Position numbers and translations under genes: made by a program. Shown one piece after another: positions 17,314 through 25,157 of a stretch of 64,000 nucleotides of DNA (its first letter is position 1; every line of letters starts with the position of its first letter). The notes below the pieces were generated by a model. That model made no database searches and was not told the DNA's origin. It saw only the letters and a program-made list of their open reading frames with translations. The DNA is from Candidatus Nitrospira kreftii (GTDB taxonomy: Bacteria > Nitrospirota > Nitrospiria > Nitrospirales > Nitrospiraceae): positions 310,001-374,000 of the forward strand of contig CP047423.1 of NCBI GenBank assembly GCA_014058405.1, given 5' to 3'.

Positions 17314-17375
17314 GAGTGCTGAGTGCTGAGGTGGAAAGGTTCAATCCTCTCGGCTCAGCACTCAACGCTCAGCAC
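17314..17375. repeat. Inverted repeat between thioredoxin and peroxiredoxin genes
   Basis: GAGTGCTGAGTGCTGAG at 17314-17330 is matched by a reverse-complementary CTCAGCACTCAACGCTCAGCAC at 17354-17375, forming a long imperfect hairpin. A related but shorter GTGCTGAG...TTAGCAC motif occurs near 14307-14322 after DUF3501. This could be a transcript-processing hairpin or a dispersed REP-like palindrome. Confidence 0.5.
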
Positions 17376-17378
17376 TAA

Positions 17379-17849
17379 TTAGTTCAGTTTCGAGAGCGCA
17401 TCGAGAATCTCTTTATCCTCTCGCGCAGTCTTGATCTCCTGCACCTTCACATAGGCGACCTTGCCGTTCTTATCGACGATGACGGTCGCGCGCTTGGAGC
17501 AGTTGAGCGGCTCGAAATAGAGACCATAGGACTTCGCGGTCGTCCGGTGCACGTCCGACAGCAGGCGGTGTTTCAGGTCCAGGGAGTCCGCCCACGCTTT
17601 GTGGGAAAAGAAGCTGTCGCAGCTGACGCCGAACAGTTCGGCGTTTGCAGACTGAAACTTGGGGAAGTCATCGGTCAAACACTTGTTTTCGCCCTGGCAG
17701 ACAGGGCTCCAATCCAGCGGATAGAAGCAGAGCACGACGTTCTTCTTGCCTTTGTAGTCGCTCAACTTCACGTCCTTCTGGTCTTGATCCTTCAGGTTGA
17801 AGTCCGGTGCCGTATCGCCCGCCTTGATTTCCGGTGCTACGTCGCTCAT
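17379..17849 (-). CDS. Peroxiredoxin of the AhpC/TSA type
   Basis: 156 residues. [19 protein letters not shown] and [17 protein letters not shown] carry the thioredoxin-like core with the peroxidatic Cys in SPVC. Two further Cys (GVSCDSF and LNCSKR) could act as resolving residues. It reduces hydrogen peroxide or organic hydroperoxides in the cytoplasm. The ATG at 17849 has GGAGG 6 nt upstream and is preferred over a GTG one codon earlier. The thioredoxin-like gene downstream is a candidate partner. Confidence 0.87.
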   Translation of the reverse strand: MSDVAPEIKAGDTAPDFNLKDQDQKDVKLSDYKGKKNVVLCFYPLDWSPVCQGENKCLTDDFPKFQSANAELFGVSCDSFFSHKAWADSLDLKHRLLSDVHRTTAKSYGLYFEPLNCSKRATVIVDKNGKVAYVKVQEIKTAREDKEILDALSKLN

Positions 17850-18023
17850 CACAAACCTCCTTATGGAACTGTATGGGTAATTGCTGTACTGAGGTCTCGA
17901 GTCGGAAGGACCCCACTGCCTAATGCGCTTAAACTTTGTAACCTGTGTTTTTAAAGCTTGTCAACAGCCTATGAAGGTGCGACGCAGGTTTCGTGATGAT
18001 AACACGTTGAGTAGACGAGGAAA

Positions 18024-18776
18024 TCAGGAATTTCTCAGCTCTCGGAATCCCAACATCCGTCCGGCAGGTGCCGCAGTCCTATAGTTCGTGATTTGAACCG
18101 AACGACCAAGCTGAGGAAGATCGAGCGATGTTCCAACCTTCGCAGCATGTCCCACCCGTAGTAACTCGCCGGCTGCTGCTATGAGAACTTCCTTGGCAGT
18201 GCTGTCGGAGAGTCCCTTATTTGTGAATAGTTCGACCTCATCCAGTCCGAACTTGCTCAATCCCAACGAGTACGACCACACCCGATCGTCGTGTGAAGCG
18301 TCGTCATGCACGATAGACAGATGGTCGTCCAAGACAAAACTTGTGAGGGCGCGCTGCTGCCAGTCCGACGGATTGATGTACGCCTGCATGATGACATCAT
18401 GCGCCGTACCTTGTGACAACAGGGTCAAACAACGAGCAAGGCGTGCCCCAAGAAGGACGACATCCGGCATATCCCGGGGAGAGGCAAGAGATGGGGCCAC
18501 CGCACCCATGATCTCGTGTTCCCAGGCCAGCTGTTTCATGACCTCAGCGACATGACTCATCGGCAATGGCATCACCACATGAGCCGACCAGGGCCCATGC
18601 GTGGCCTGCCAGGACTCAGCCGACCCCTCTTCATGACGGATGACCAGAGGACCACCGTACTCGCGGTCATAGATTGCTTTGACCTCATCGGTCGCAGGAG
18701 TCGTACCCCGATAGCCGAGAAAGTAGAGAGGCGGACGCTTGGCGGACGGCTTCGGGGTCTTCTTGCGAATTCTCAT
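18024..18776 (-). CDS. Uncharacterised 250-residue protein
   Basis: Not recognised. A very basic N-terminus (MRIRKKTPKPSAKRP) is followed by an alpha/beta body with PPLYFLGYRGTTPATDEV and WSAHVVMPLPMSHVAEVMKQLAWEH; later text SYSLGLSKFGLDEVELF continues a mixed fold. No signal peptide or membrane segment. It sits alone on the minus strand, 74 nt after typA in the same direction. Confidence 0.6.
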   Translation of the reverse strand: MRIRKKTPKPSAKRPPLYFLGYRGTTPATDEVKAIYDREYGGPLVIRHEEGSAESWQATHGPWSAHVVMPLPMSHVAEVMKQLAWEHEIMGAVAPSLASPRDMPDVVLLGARLARCLTLLSQGTAHDVIMQAYINPSDWQQRALTSFVLDDHLSIVHDDASHDDRVWSYSLGLSKFGLDEVELFTNKGLSDSTAKEVLIAAAGELLRVGHAAKVGTSLDLPQLGRSVQITNYRTAAPAGRMLGFRELRNS

Positions 18777-18850
18777 ATTAGAGTCCGTATCTCGTTTCTC
18801 ATGAAGCCTAATCTTGCAAGCGAACGACCCTTCACGAACATCGAGAGTGA

Positions 18851-20707
18851 TTATTTCCCGGCTTTTCGTGCCTTTCGGCGGTCGTCCGGGTTCAATAGGC
18901 GCTTTCGGAGGCGGAGGTTTTGTGGCGTGACCTCGACCAGCTCATCGGCTCCGATATATTCCAACGCGAACTCCAGCGTCATTTCGCGTGGAGGGGTGAG
19001 AACCAAGGCTTCGTCGGAACCCGATGCCCGCATATTGGAGAGGTGTTTCTCCTTGCACACATTCACATCGAGGTCTTCGTCCCGGCTGTTTTGACCCACG
19101 ACCATTCCTCGGTAAACCTCGACGCCTGGGCCAATGAACATGGCGCCACGTTCCTGAGTCATGAAGATGGCATACCCTGTGCTCAGACCATCTTCGTAGG
19201 CGACCAATGAGCCGTGCGGAGCCACGATCAAGTCCCGTTCCTCGGCCGGTTCGTACGCCGTGAAGACATGGTGCATGATGACGGTTCCCCGAGTCTTTGC
19301 CAACAGCACGTTCTTCAGCCCCATGATGCCACGGGTTGGGATATGGTATTCGAGGTGCATTTCACTGGTGCCGACATCGGAATGAATGAGCCGCATGTGG
19401 CGCATTTCACCTCGGCGCTTTCCAATTTCCTCGATCACCGTGCCTTGATAGGTCTCCGGTACCTGGATGGTCAACTCCTCGTACGGCTCCATGACGGCAC
19501 CGCCTTCACGATGGAGGATGACTTCTGGTTGCGAGACTTGCAGCTCGTATCCTTCCCGTCGCATTTGTTCGATCAATACCGAAAGATGGAGTTCGCCCCG
19601 GCCTGCCACGAGGAAGCGATCCGCGCTGTCAGTCTCATTCACGCGGAGCGACACGTTGGTCTCGAGCTCCTTGAAGAGGCGCTCACGCAAATGGCGTGAT
19701 GTCAGGAACTTCCCCTCCCGTCCGGCGAAAGGGCTGTTATTCACGGAAAACGTCATCTGAACCGTCGGTTCATCGATAGTCACGCGCGGGAGGGCAACCG
19801 GCTTGTCGGCATCGGCGATGGTATCGCCGATGCTCACTTCATCGAGTCCCGCGACCGCGACGATTTCGCCTGCCGCCGCTTGGTCGGTGTCGGCCCGCTC
19901 GAGGCCCGAATACACCGCGAGGTCGGATACCTTGCCGGGGATCTGTGCGCCGTTTTTGCCGAGCACCATGACATTCTGTCGCCGAGCAATGGAACCGGAC
20001 TGAATCTTGCCGATTCCCATTTTGCCTTTATAGGGATCTTGCACGAGAGCCAGGACGAGGATTTGGAGCGGGGCATCGGCATGAATGGCTGGCGCAGGAA
20101 TCTGCTCCAGGACGGTATCGAGCAGCGGGACGATGTCGGTCCCCGGCTTATTGACATCGAGCGTCGCGATCCCTTTGATTGCCGATGTGTAGACGATCGG
20201 AAAATCGAGTTGTTCGTCCGTGGCCCCTAGGTGGACGAAGAGGTCGAAGGTGCGGTTGACCACATCATCAATGACTGCATCGGGCCGATCGATCTTGTTG
20301 ATGACGACAATAGCTTTGTGCCCGAGCGCTAAGGCTTTCCGCAACACGAACGTCGTTTGCGGCATGGGGCCTTCTTTTGCATCGACCAATATCAACACGC
20401 CATCTACCATGCGGAGCGTACGTTCCACTTCACCGCCGAAATCGGCATGGCCCGGCGTATCGACAATATTGATCTTCACACCGTTGTAGATGACGCTGGC
20501 GTTCTTCGCGCGGATCGTGATCCCGCGCTCCCGTTCCTGGTCCATTGAGTCCATGATGCGTTCACCCATGTCGTCGATCTTGCGATGGACATGGGTTTGA
20601 CGGAGCACAGCATCGACCAAAGTCGTCTTGCCGTGGTCAACGTGAGCGATGATGGCGATATTCCGGATATCGTTCCGGCGATCATGTGGGGCGCGAATCG
20701 TGGACAT
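18851..20707 (-). CDS. typA: Ribosome-associated GTPase TypA/BipA
   Basis: 618 residues, close to the usual ~605-615. GTPase motifs: IIAHVDHGKTTLVD (G1), RGITIRAKNASV (G2), IVDTPGHADFGGEVER (G3), VINKIDRPDA (G4). Domain II, EF-G-like domains and a BipA-specific C-terminal part follow (TRGIMGLKNVLLAKTRG, LVEVTPQNLRLRKRLLNPDDR). It acts on the ribosome under stress and in 50S assembly. Start MSTIRAPHDRR at 20707 is chosen because the open frame upstream runs through an intrinsic terminator hairpin. Confidence 0.93.
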   Translation of the reverse strand: MSTIRAPHDRRNDIRNIAIIAHVDHGKTTLVDAVLRQTHVHRKIDDMGERIMDSMDQERERGITIRAKNASVIYNGVKINIVDTPGHADFGGEVERTLRMVDGVLILVDAKEGPMPQTTFVLRKALALGHKAIVVINKIDRPDAVIDDVVNRTFDLFVHLGATDEQLDFPIVYTSAIKGIATLDVNKPGTDIVPLLDTVLEQIPAPAIHADAPLQILVLALVQDPYKGKMGIGKIQSGSIARRQNVMVLGKNGAQIPGKVSDLAVYSGLERADTDQAAAGEIVAVAGLDEVSIGDTIADADKPVALPRVTIDEPTVQMTFSVNNSPFAGREGKFLTSRHLRERLFKELETNVSLRVNETDSADRFLVAGRGELHLSVLIEQMRREGYELQVSQPEVILHREGGAVMEPYEELTIQVPETYQGTVIEEIGKRRGEMRHMRLIHSDVGTSEMHLEYHIPTRGIMGLKNVLLAKTRGTVIMHHVFTAYEPAEERDLIVAPHGSLVAYEDGLSTGYAIFMTQERGAMFIGPGVEVYRGMVVGQNSRDEDLDVNVCKEKHLSNMRASGSDEALVLTPPREMTLEFALEYIGADELVEVTPQNLRLRKRLLNPDDRRKARKAGK

Positions 20708-20731
20708 CGTTAGGGTGCTTCTCCCATCGGC

Positions 20732-20761
20732 AAAAAAAAGACGCCTCCTCAGTGAGGCGTC
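20732..20761 (-). terminator. Intrinsic terminator in front of typA
   Basis: On the minus strand GACGCCTC and GAGGCGTC form an 8-bp GC-rich stem with a 6-nt loop, followed by eight T. It lies only 25 nt before the typA ATG and downstream of the response-regulator genes. It either ends that transcript or acts as an attenuator in the typA leader. Confidence 0.75.
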
Positions 20762-20914
20762 CTGAGCAGTATACTCGAATTCTATCAGCTCAAACAAGCG
20801 AAGGATGAGACTCAGCGTAGCAAACGGCTCAGCCTCTGTGTTCTGTCAATCGACGGATGAAAAGGGCAGTATCCTCGTTGTGTGTGCAGTTTTACAATCT
20901 GAGACAGGACCCGA

Positions 20915-21343
20915 TCAAGGATGGGCGACTTCAGGCGTTGGTTGAGCGCTAGGCTTCGGCACGAACGATGCGATGGTCCGGAGAAGATGTTCCGGAGAGA
21001 AGGGTTTCTTTAAATATTCCGTCGCGCCAAGGGTAGTCGCCTCGGCAATCGATTCTGGGCGTCCGTTGGCGGTCAGCATGATGATCGGAACCCACTGCCA
21101 TTCCGGTGTCGATCGAATGGCGCGCAGGACCTCTAAACTCGACAGGGAGGGCAGTGAGATATCGAGCAATACTAACTCGGGAGGCTCACTCGTTTCTGTC
21201 AGGCGTTTGGCGTTCCGTCCATCAGGGGCATGCCGGACTGTATAGCCGTGACGTTCAAGGATGAACCGTACCAAGCAAGCCGTGTCGTCGTGATCTTCGA
21301 TCATGAGTATCGTCGGCACAGAAGCGCTCGATGCATTACCCAT
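20915..21343 (-). CDS. Response regulator, receiver domain only
   Basis: 142 residues, one CheY-like receiver: acidic pair MIEDHDD, phospho-acceptor Asp in LVLLDISLPSLS, Thr in IIMLTANG, Lys in EYLKKPFSPEHLL. No output domain, so it should work by protein contact or as a phosphorelay step. It follows a second receiver gene and an Hpt gene on the same strand. Confidence 0.88.
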   Translation of the reverse strand: MGNASSASVPTILMIEDHDDTACLVRFILERHGYTVRHAPDGRNAKRLTETSEPPELVLLDISLPSLSSLEVLRAIRSTPEWQWVPIIMLTANGRPESIAEATTLGATEYLKKPFSPEHLLRTIASFVPKPSAQPTPEVAHP

Positions 21344-21417
21344 TAAGTCTCCTTACACGATCTTCGTTAATGGTAGGAGTTGGTCTGCATGATTGGCGAG
21401 GAACGTATACGACTGAG

Positions 21418-21900
21418 TCATGCAGCCCGTTTCTTTCTCTGGTTACTCTGAAGGCGACGGCGCATCGATACACGTCCTTTTCGAGGAGCCGCGCTGGCTA
21501 CCTTGGCAACCATCTGCCCCTGTGCCGGTGCAGCAGCCAGGAGTCGCTTTATCGCCTGCAGCAGACCAACGGATCCCTTCTGTTTCGTCACATAGGCCGT
21601 GGCGCCTTCGCTCAGTGCCCGTTGAATATCCGGCTCATAGTTGTCGGCGCTGACGACGATCACAGGGATGTTTTTCCAATCAGGATGATGGCGTAAGAGC
21701 TTCAGTACTTCCGGTCCACTGACATAGGGGACCACGAGATCCAGCAGAACCAGCGAGGGTGGGCGGACGGTTCCGATCAAGGCGGAGGCCTGACGTCCAT
21801 CTTTGGCTTGGAGGACCGAGAAGCCTTCCCGCTCCAAGACGCGTTTCAACAGATCCGCGGTATCCTGTTCATCTTCTACGACCAGGACTGTGTGTTTCAT
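21418..21900 (-). CDS. Response regulator, receiver domain with basic tail
   Basis: 160 residues. Receiver motifs: VVEDEQDT, phospho-acceptor in LVLLDLVVPYVSG, Ser in VIVVSADN, Lys in AYVTKQKG. After residue ~125 comes an Arg/Lys/Ala-rich tail (SMRRRLQSNQRKKRAA) unlike a DNA-binding domain, possibly an RNA- or DNA-contacting segment. It lies 27 nt downstream of the Hpt gene. Confidence 0.87.
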   Translation of the reverse strand: MKHTVLVVEDEQDTADLLKRVLEREGFSVLQAKDGRQASALIGTVRPPSLVLLDLVVPYVSGPEVLKLLRHHPDWKNIPVIVVSADNYEPDIQRALSEGATAYVTKQKGSVGLLQAIKRLLAAAPAQGQMVAKVASAAPRKGRVSMRRRLQSNQRKKRAA

Positions 21901-21927
21901 GGGTTGTTCCTCCCGTCTCCTATAACA

Positions 21928-22317
21928 TCAGTCGCACACGACCTTGACTTGGGCGAGATAAGAACTTAGCGCGGGGAGATGACATTCAATTGTCAATGCG
22001 TCGTCCGTCTTCGCTGCTTGTTCGACGGCTGCGGCAATCTCGGTGATTCGGTCGAAGCCGTAACTTCCCCCTGCGTCTTTCATCCCGTGCGCCACTGTGC
22101 GCACGGTTTCAAAGTCCTGGACGGTCAAGGCTTCCCGCATCCTCACGACTTCATTCTTGCGGTTGCTGAGGAATCTCGGTATGAGCGGTTCCAAGGAGGC
22201 AGCGACGTGCACGAGTTCTTTGTCTTGAGTAACTATCCATTTAAGCTGCGCGTGTTCCATGAGTGCTTTCTCGATCAGTCTGGTATCGGTCGTTTCTCCA
22301 TGATTCTTGACAGGCAT
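21928..22317 (-). CDS. Hpt histidine phosphotransfer protein
   Basis: 129 residues with an Hpt four-helix domain: phosphorylated His in VRTVAHGMKDAGGSYGFDRI, followed by AAAVEQAAKTDD. It carries phosphate between receivers and begins a three-gene minus-strand group with two receiver-only proteins. No sensor kinase is encoded nearby, so the input must come from elsewhere. Confidence 0.85.
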   Translation of the reverse strand: MPVKNHGETTDTRLIEKALMEHAQLKWIVTQDKELVHVAASLEPLIPRFLSNRKNEVVRMREALTVQDFETVRTVAHGMKDAGGSYGFDRITEIAAAVEQAAKTDDALTIECHLPALSSYLAQVKVVCD

Positions 22318-22464
22318 GCCTAGCAGCTTGTTGACAACCTGCCTAGAAAGCGAAATGCTTTTTCACGCTGTGATGTCTGTGATCAGTGTCTTGCTTGAGT
22401 TTTCAGAAGACGCATTGTAAGGTCTTGCGTACCTCACATTCGCGGCCACAGGACTCCAAACACG

Positions 22465-24879
22465 ATGCCGAGAGACGATCGATTTACCGAGATGATTCAA
22501 AAACCGCCACGCCGCCATCTGCGTCGGTGGCAGGTCGTGCTGATCGGGCTGGTCGCCGTCACCATCGTCGGCGCGACGACCGTCACGGGCGTGGTGTGGC
22601 ATTTTGCGAATGATCTCCCATCACTCGACCTCCTTCAGAACTACCAACCCAGCTTGGTTACCACCGTCTACTCGGATGATGGCCAATCCATCGGACAGTT
22701 CTTCATCGAGCGGCGGATCCTGACGCCACTGGCTGAAATTCCCAAGACGCTCACGCAGGCGGTAATCGCCACCGAGGACGCGCGGTTTTTTGAACATCCA
22801 GGATTGGACTATATTGGTATGTTGCGAGCCGCGTGGACCAACATTCGGCACGGTGGGAGAAAGGTGGAAGGCGCCAGCACGATCACGCAACAGTTGGCGC
22901 GGTCGTTGTTTCTGTCGTCGGAGCGTTCCTACGAGCGAAAAATTCGCGAGCTCGTCTTGGCCTACAAGATGGAAGCCGTCTCGGGGAAAGAGCAGATTCT
23001 CGAAACCTATCTGAACCAGATCTACTTTGGTCAGGGGGCTTATGGAGTCGGCTCAGCAGCACGCTCTTATTTCGGGAAAGACATCAGAGAGCTGACCCTT
23101 GCTGAATCGGCATTCTTAGCGGGGCTTCCTAAATCCCCCAGCCGGTTTTCTCCGTTCACGGCCTATGAGCTTGCAAAGAAGCGGCAAGAGCATGTGCTCA
23201 GCCGAATGGAGGAAGTTGGATTTATCACCACGGCGGAGCGGGAAGCAGCCGCTCGGGAGAACCTGAATTTCAACCGGCCTGGCAGCGAGCATCTCGCCCC
23301 ATACTTCGTTGAGTATGTCAGGCAATTGCTCGTGGCAAAATATGGAGAGTCGATGGTCTACAAGGGCGGTCTCCAGATCCACACGACCTTGAACGTCGAG
23401 ATGCAGAAGGCGGCGGAAGCCGCGTTCTTAAACGGAATCCGTGAGCTCGACAAACGGGAAGGGTGGCGAGGGCCGCGCCGCACCGTCGACTTAACGACGT
23501 TCCAACTTTCAGAACTGGCACCGACTGATCAGTTGTTGAAGCCGGGAAGTTTGGGAGAGGGGGTCGTTCTCAAGGTTGCCAAAGATCACTACGTCGTACA
23601 AGTCGGATCATTCACTGCAAAGCTCGCATTTGACGATATGGCATGGGCCAAACGGATTCTGAAAGGGTTCGACCCTGGGGTGGACTTCGTGGTCAACCCG
23701 AATCTGAAACAGATTCTGAAGCCAGGAGATGTCATCGAAATCGGGATCAAGAAGATGACGAAAGATGGGATCCAACTCACTCTGGAGCAGACACCCATTG
23801 TTGAGGGAGGTCTGATTGCGATCGATCCGAAGGTCGGTGCGATACGGGCCATGGTGGGTGGGTATGATTTTTCTCGCAGCGAGTATAATCGCGCGGTCCA
23901 AGCCCACCGGCAGCCCGGATCCGCGTTTAAACCTCTCATCTATGCTACTGCGATGAGCCAGGGGTTAAGTCCGGCCACGCAGATCCTCGACGCTCCAGTG
24001 GTGTATGAGCAAGAAGAGGAAGACAAGATTTGGAAACCTGAAAACTACGGACGGAGGTTTCATGGCATGGTGAGCCTCCGCGATGCGCTGGCACAGTCGC
24101 ACAATCTGGCGACGGTTCGGTTGTTGGACAAGGTTGGTGTGAAGAACGTGATTGAGTTCTCACGATCGGTCGGAGTCACGAGTGCGCTCCCGGCCGATCT
24201 CTCCCTGGGGCTTGGCTCCTCTTCGATTGGTTTGATGGAATTGACCTCGGTATACGGCGTGTTTCTCAATCAGGGGAGTCGAGCGGAGCCGTTTGCTATC
24301 AAATCGGTAAGGGATAGTTCCGGGAACACGCTCGAAGCGATCGAGCCCGAATCTCGTGAGGTTATCACGAAAGAAACCGCGTATCTCATTACCAACATGA
24401 TGGAAGATGTCGTGCAGAAGGGAACCGGACAGGCTGCGAAGGTTTTGGAGCGCCCGATCGCGGGGAAGACCGGCACGACCAACGACTACATCAACGCCTG
24501 GTTTATCGGGGGCACGCCGAACTTGGTCACCGGTGTGTATGTCGGGTTTGATGACCGCCGTTCCCTCGGTGTGAATGAAACCGGGGCTCGCGCGGCCTTG
24601 CCGATCTGGATGGCCTTTGTGAAAGAAGCGCTCAAGCAGCTTCCCGTCGTACCGTTCGAAATTCCGGACGGTGTCATGTTTGTGAAGGTGGATTCCTCGA
24701 CGGGACTTCTGGAGTCTGAACAGGGCGCAGATGGAGAGGGTGATAACGGAACGGTGGAGCTTTTCTCTAAAGGCAGTGAGCCCACCCAAGCCGTCAAACG
24801 GCGAGTGGACCCCACCGATTTCTACAAGATGGATCAAATTCCAGAGAGGCAACCGACGGAAGAGCGAGATGTGGAATAG
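22465..24879 (+). CDS. Bifunctional penicillin-binding protein 1A
   Basis: 804 residues. A basic N-terminus and one membrane helix (~24-50) precede the glycosyltransferase (ATEDARFFEHPGLDYIGMLRA, GASTITQQLARSLFLS, NQIYFGQGAYGVGSAARSYFGK). The transpeptidase carries the SxxK box in RQPGSAFKPLIY, SHN, and KTGTTNDYINAWF. It makes and crosslinks peptidoglycan in the periplasm. A PCB-type OB insertion lies between the two domains, as usual for PBP1A. The convergent iscX gene begins 6 nt after its stop. Confidence 0.92.
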   Translation: MPRDDRFTEMIQKPPRRHLRRWQVVLIGLVAVTIVGATTVTGVVWHFANDLPSLDLLQNYQPSLVTTVYSDDGQSIGQFFIERRILTPLAEIPKTLTQAVIATEDARFFEHPGLDYIGMLRAAWTNIRHGGRKVEGASTITQQLARSLFLSSERSYERKIRELVLAYKMEAVSGKEQILETYLNQIYFGQGAYGVGSAARSYFGKDIRELTLAESAFLAGLPKSPSRFSPFTAYELAKKRQEHVLSRMEEVGFITTAEREAAARENLNFNRPGSEHLAPYFVEYVRQLLVAKYGESMVYKGGLQIHTTLNVEMQKAAEAAFLNGIRELDKREGWRGPRRTVDLTTFQLSELAPTDQLLKPGSLGEGVVLKVAKDHYVVQVGSFTAKLAFDDMAWAKRILKGFDPGVDFVVNPNLKQILKPGDVIEIGIKKMTKDGIQLTLEQTPIVEGGLIAIDPKVGAIRAMVGGYDFSRSEYNRAVQAHRQPGSAFKPLIYATAMSQGLSPATQILDAPVVYEQEEEDKIWKPENYGRRFHGMVSLRDALAQSHNLATVRLLDKVGVKNVIEFSRSVGVTSALPADLSLGLGSSSIGLMELTSVYGVFLNQGSRAEPFAIKSVRDSSGNTLEAIEPESREVITKETAYLITNMMEDVVQKGTGQAAKVLERPIAGKTGTTNDYINAWFIGGTPNLVTGVYVGFDDRRSLGVNETGARAALPIWMAFVKEALKQLPVVPFEIPDGVMFVKVDSSTGLLESEQGADGEGDNGTVELFSKGSEPTQAVKRRVDPTDFYKMDQIPERQPTEERDVE

Positions 24880-24885
24880 CCTCGG

Positions 24886-25098
24886 CTACGATTTCGAATC
24901 CTGATACTCTTCGTGCCACGCCATTTGAATTGCTTCTAAGATTTTCTCGTTCGACTTCTTTGGATCGTCCTTAAAGTCAGATAGTGCCACGACCCAGGCA
25001 TGCATGTCGGTGAAGCGTACGGTCAGGGGATCCGTCTCAGGGTGTTCTTCGACCAAGCGTATCGCAAGATCTTCGGTGTCTTGCCACTTCAGCTCCAT
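24886..25098 (-). CDS. iscX: IscX (Fe-S assembly adaptor)
   Basis: 70 residues matching IscX/YfhJ: MELKWQDTEDLAIRLVEEHPETDPL, then RFTDMHAWVVALSDF and a terminal AIQMAWHEEYQD. IscX is an acidic regulator that binds IscS and tunes cluster assembly. It ends the isc operon after hscA, as in E. coli, but here no ferredoxin gene lies between them. Confidence 0.88.
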   Translation of the reverse strand: MELKWQDTEDLAIRLVEEHPETDPLTVRFTDMHAWVVALSDFKDDPKKSNEKILEAIQMAWHEEYQDSKS

Positions 25099-25157
25099 GG
25101 TGTCCTCATAGTTGTCTCTGTGGTGATATGTGGGGTGATGCCGGAAAGGGTCATCAA

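Noticed and set aside
17314..17375. Intrinsic terminator
   Set aside because: The hairpin is strong but no T-run follows on either strand, so it is listed only as an inverted repeat.
20708..20797. N-terminal extension of typA
   Set aside because: It would translate through the terminator hairpin and has no match to the family; MSTIRAPHDRR is the normal start.
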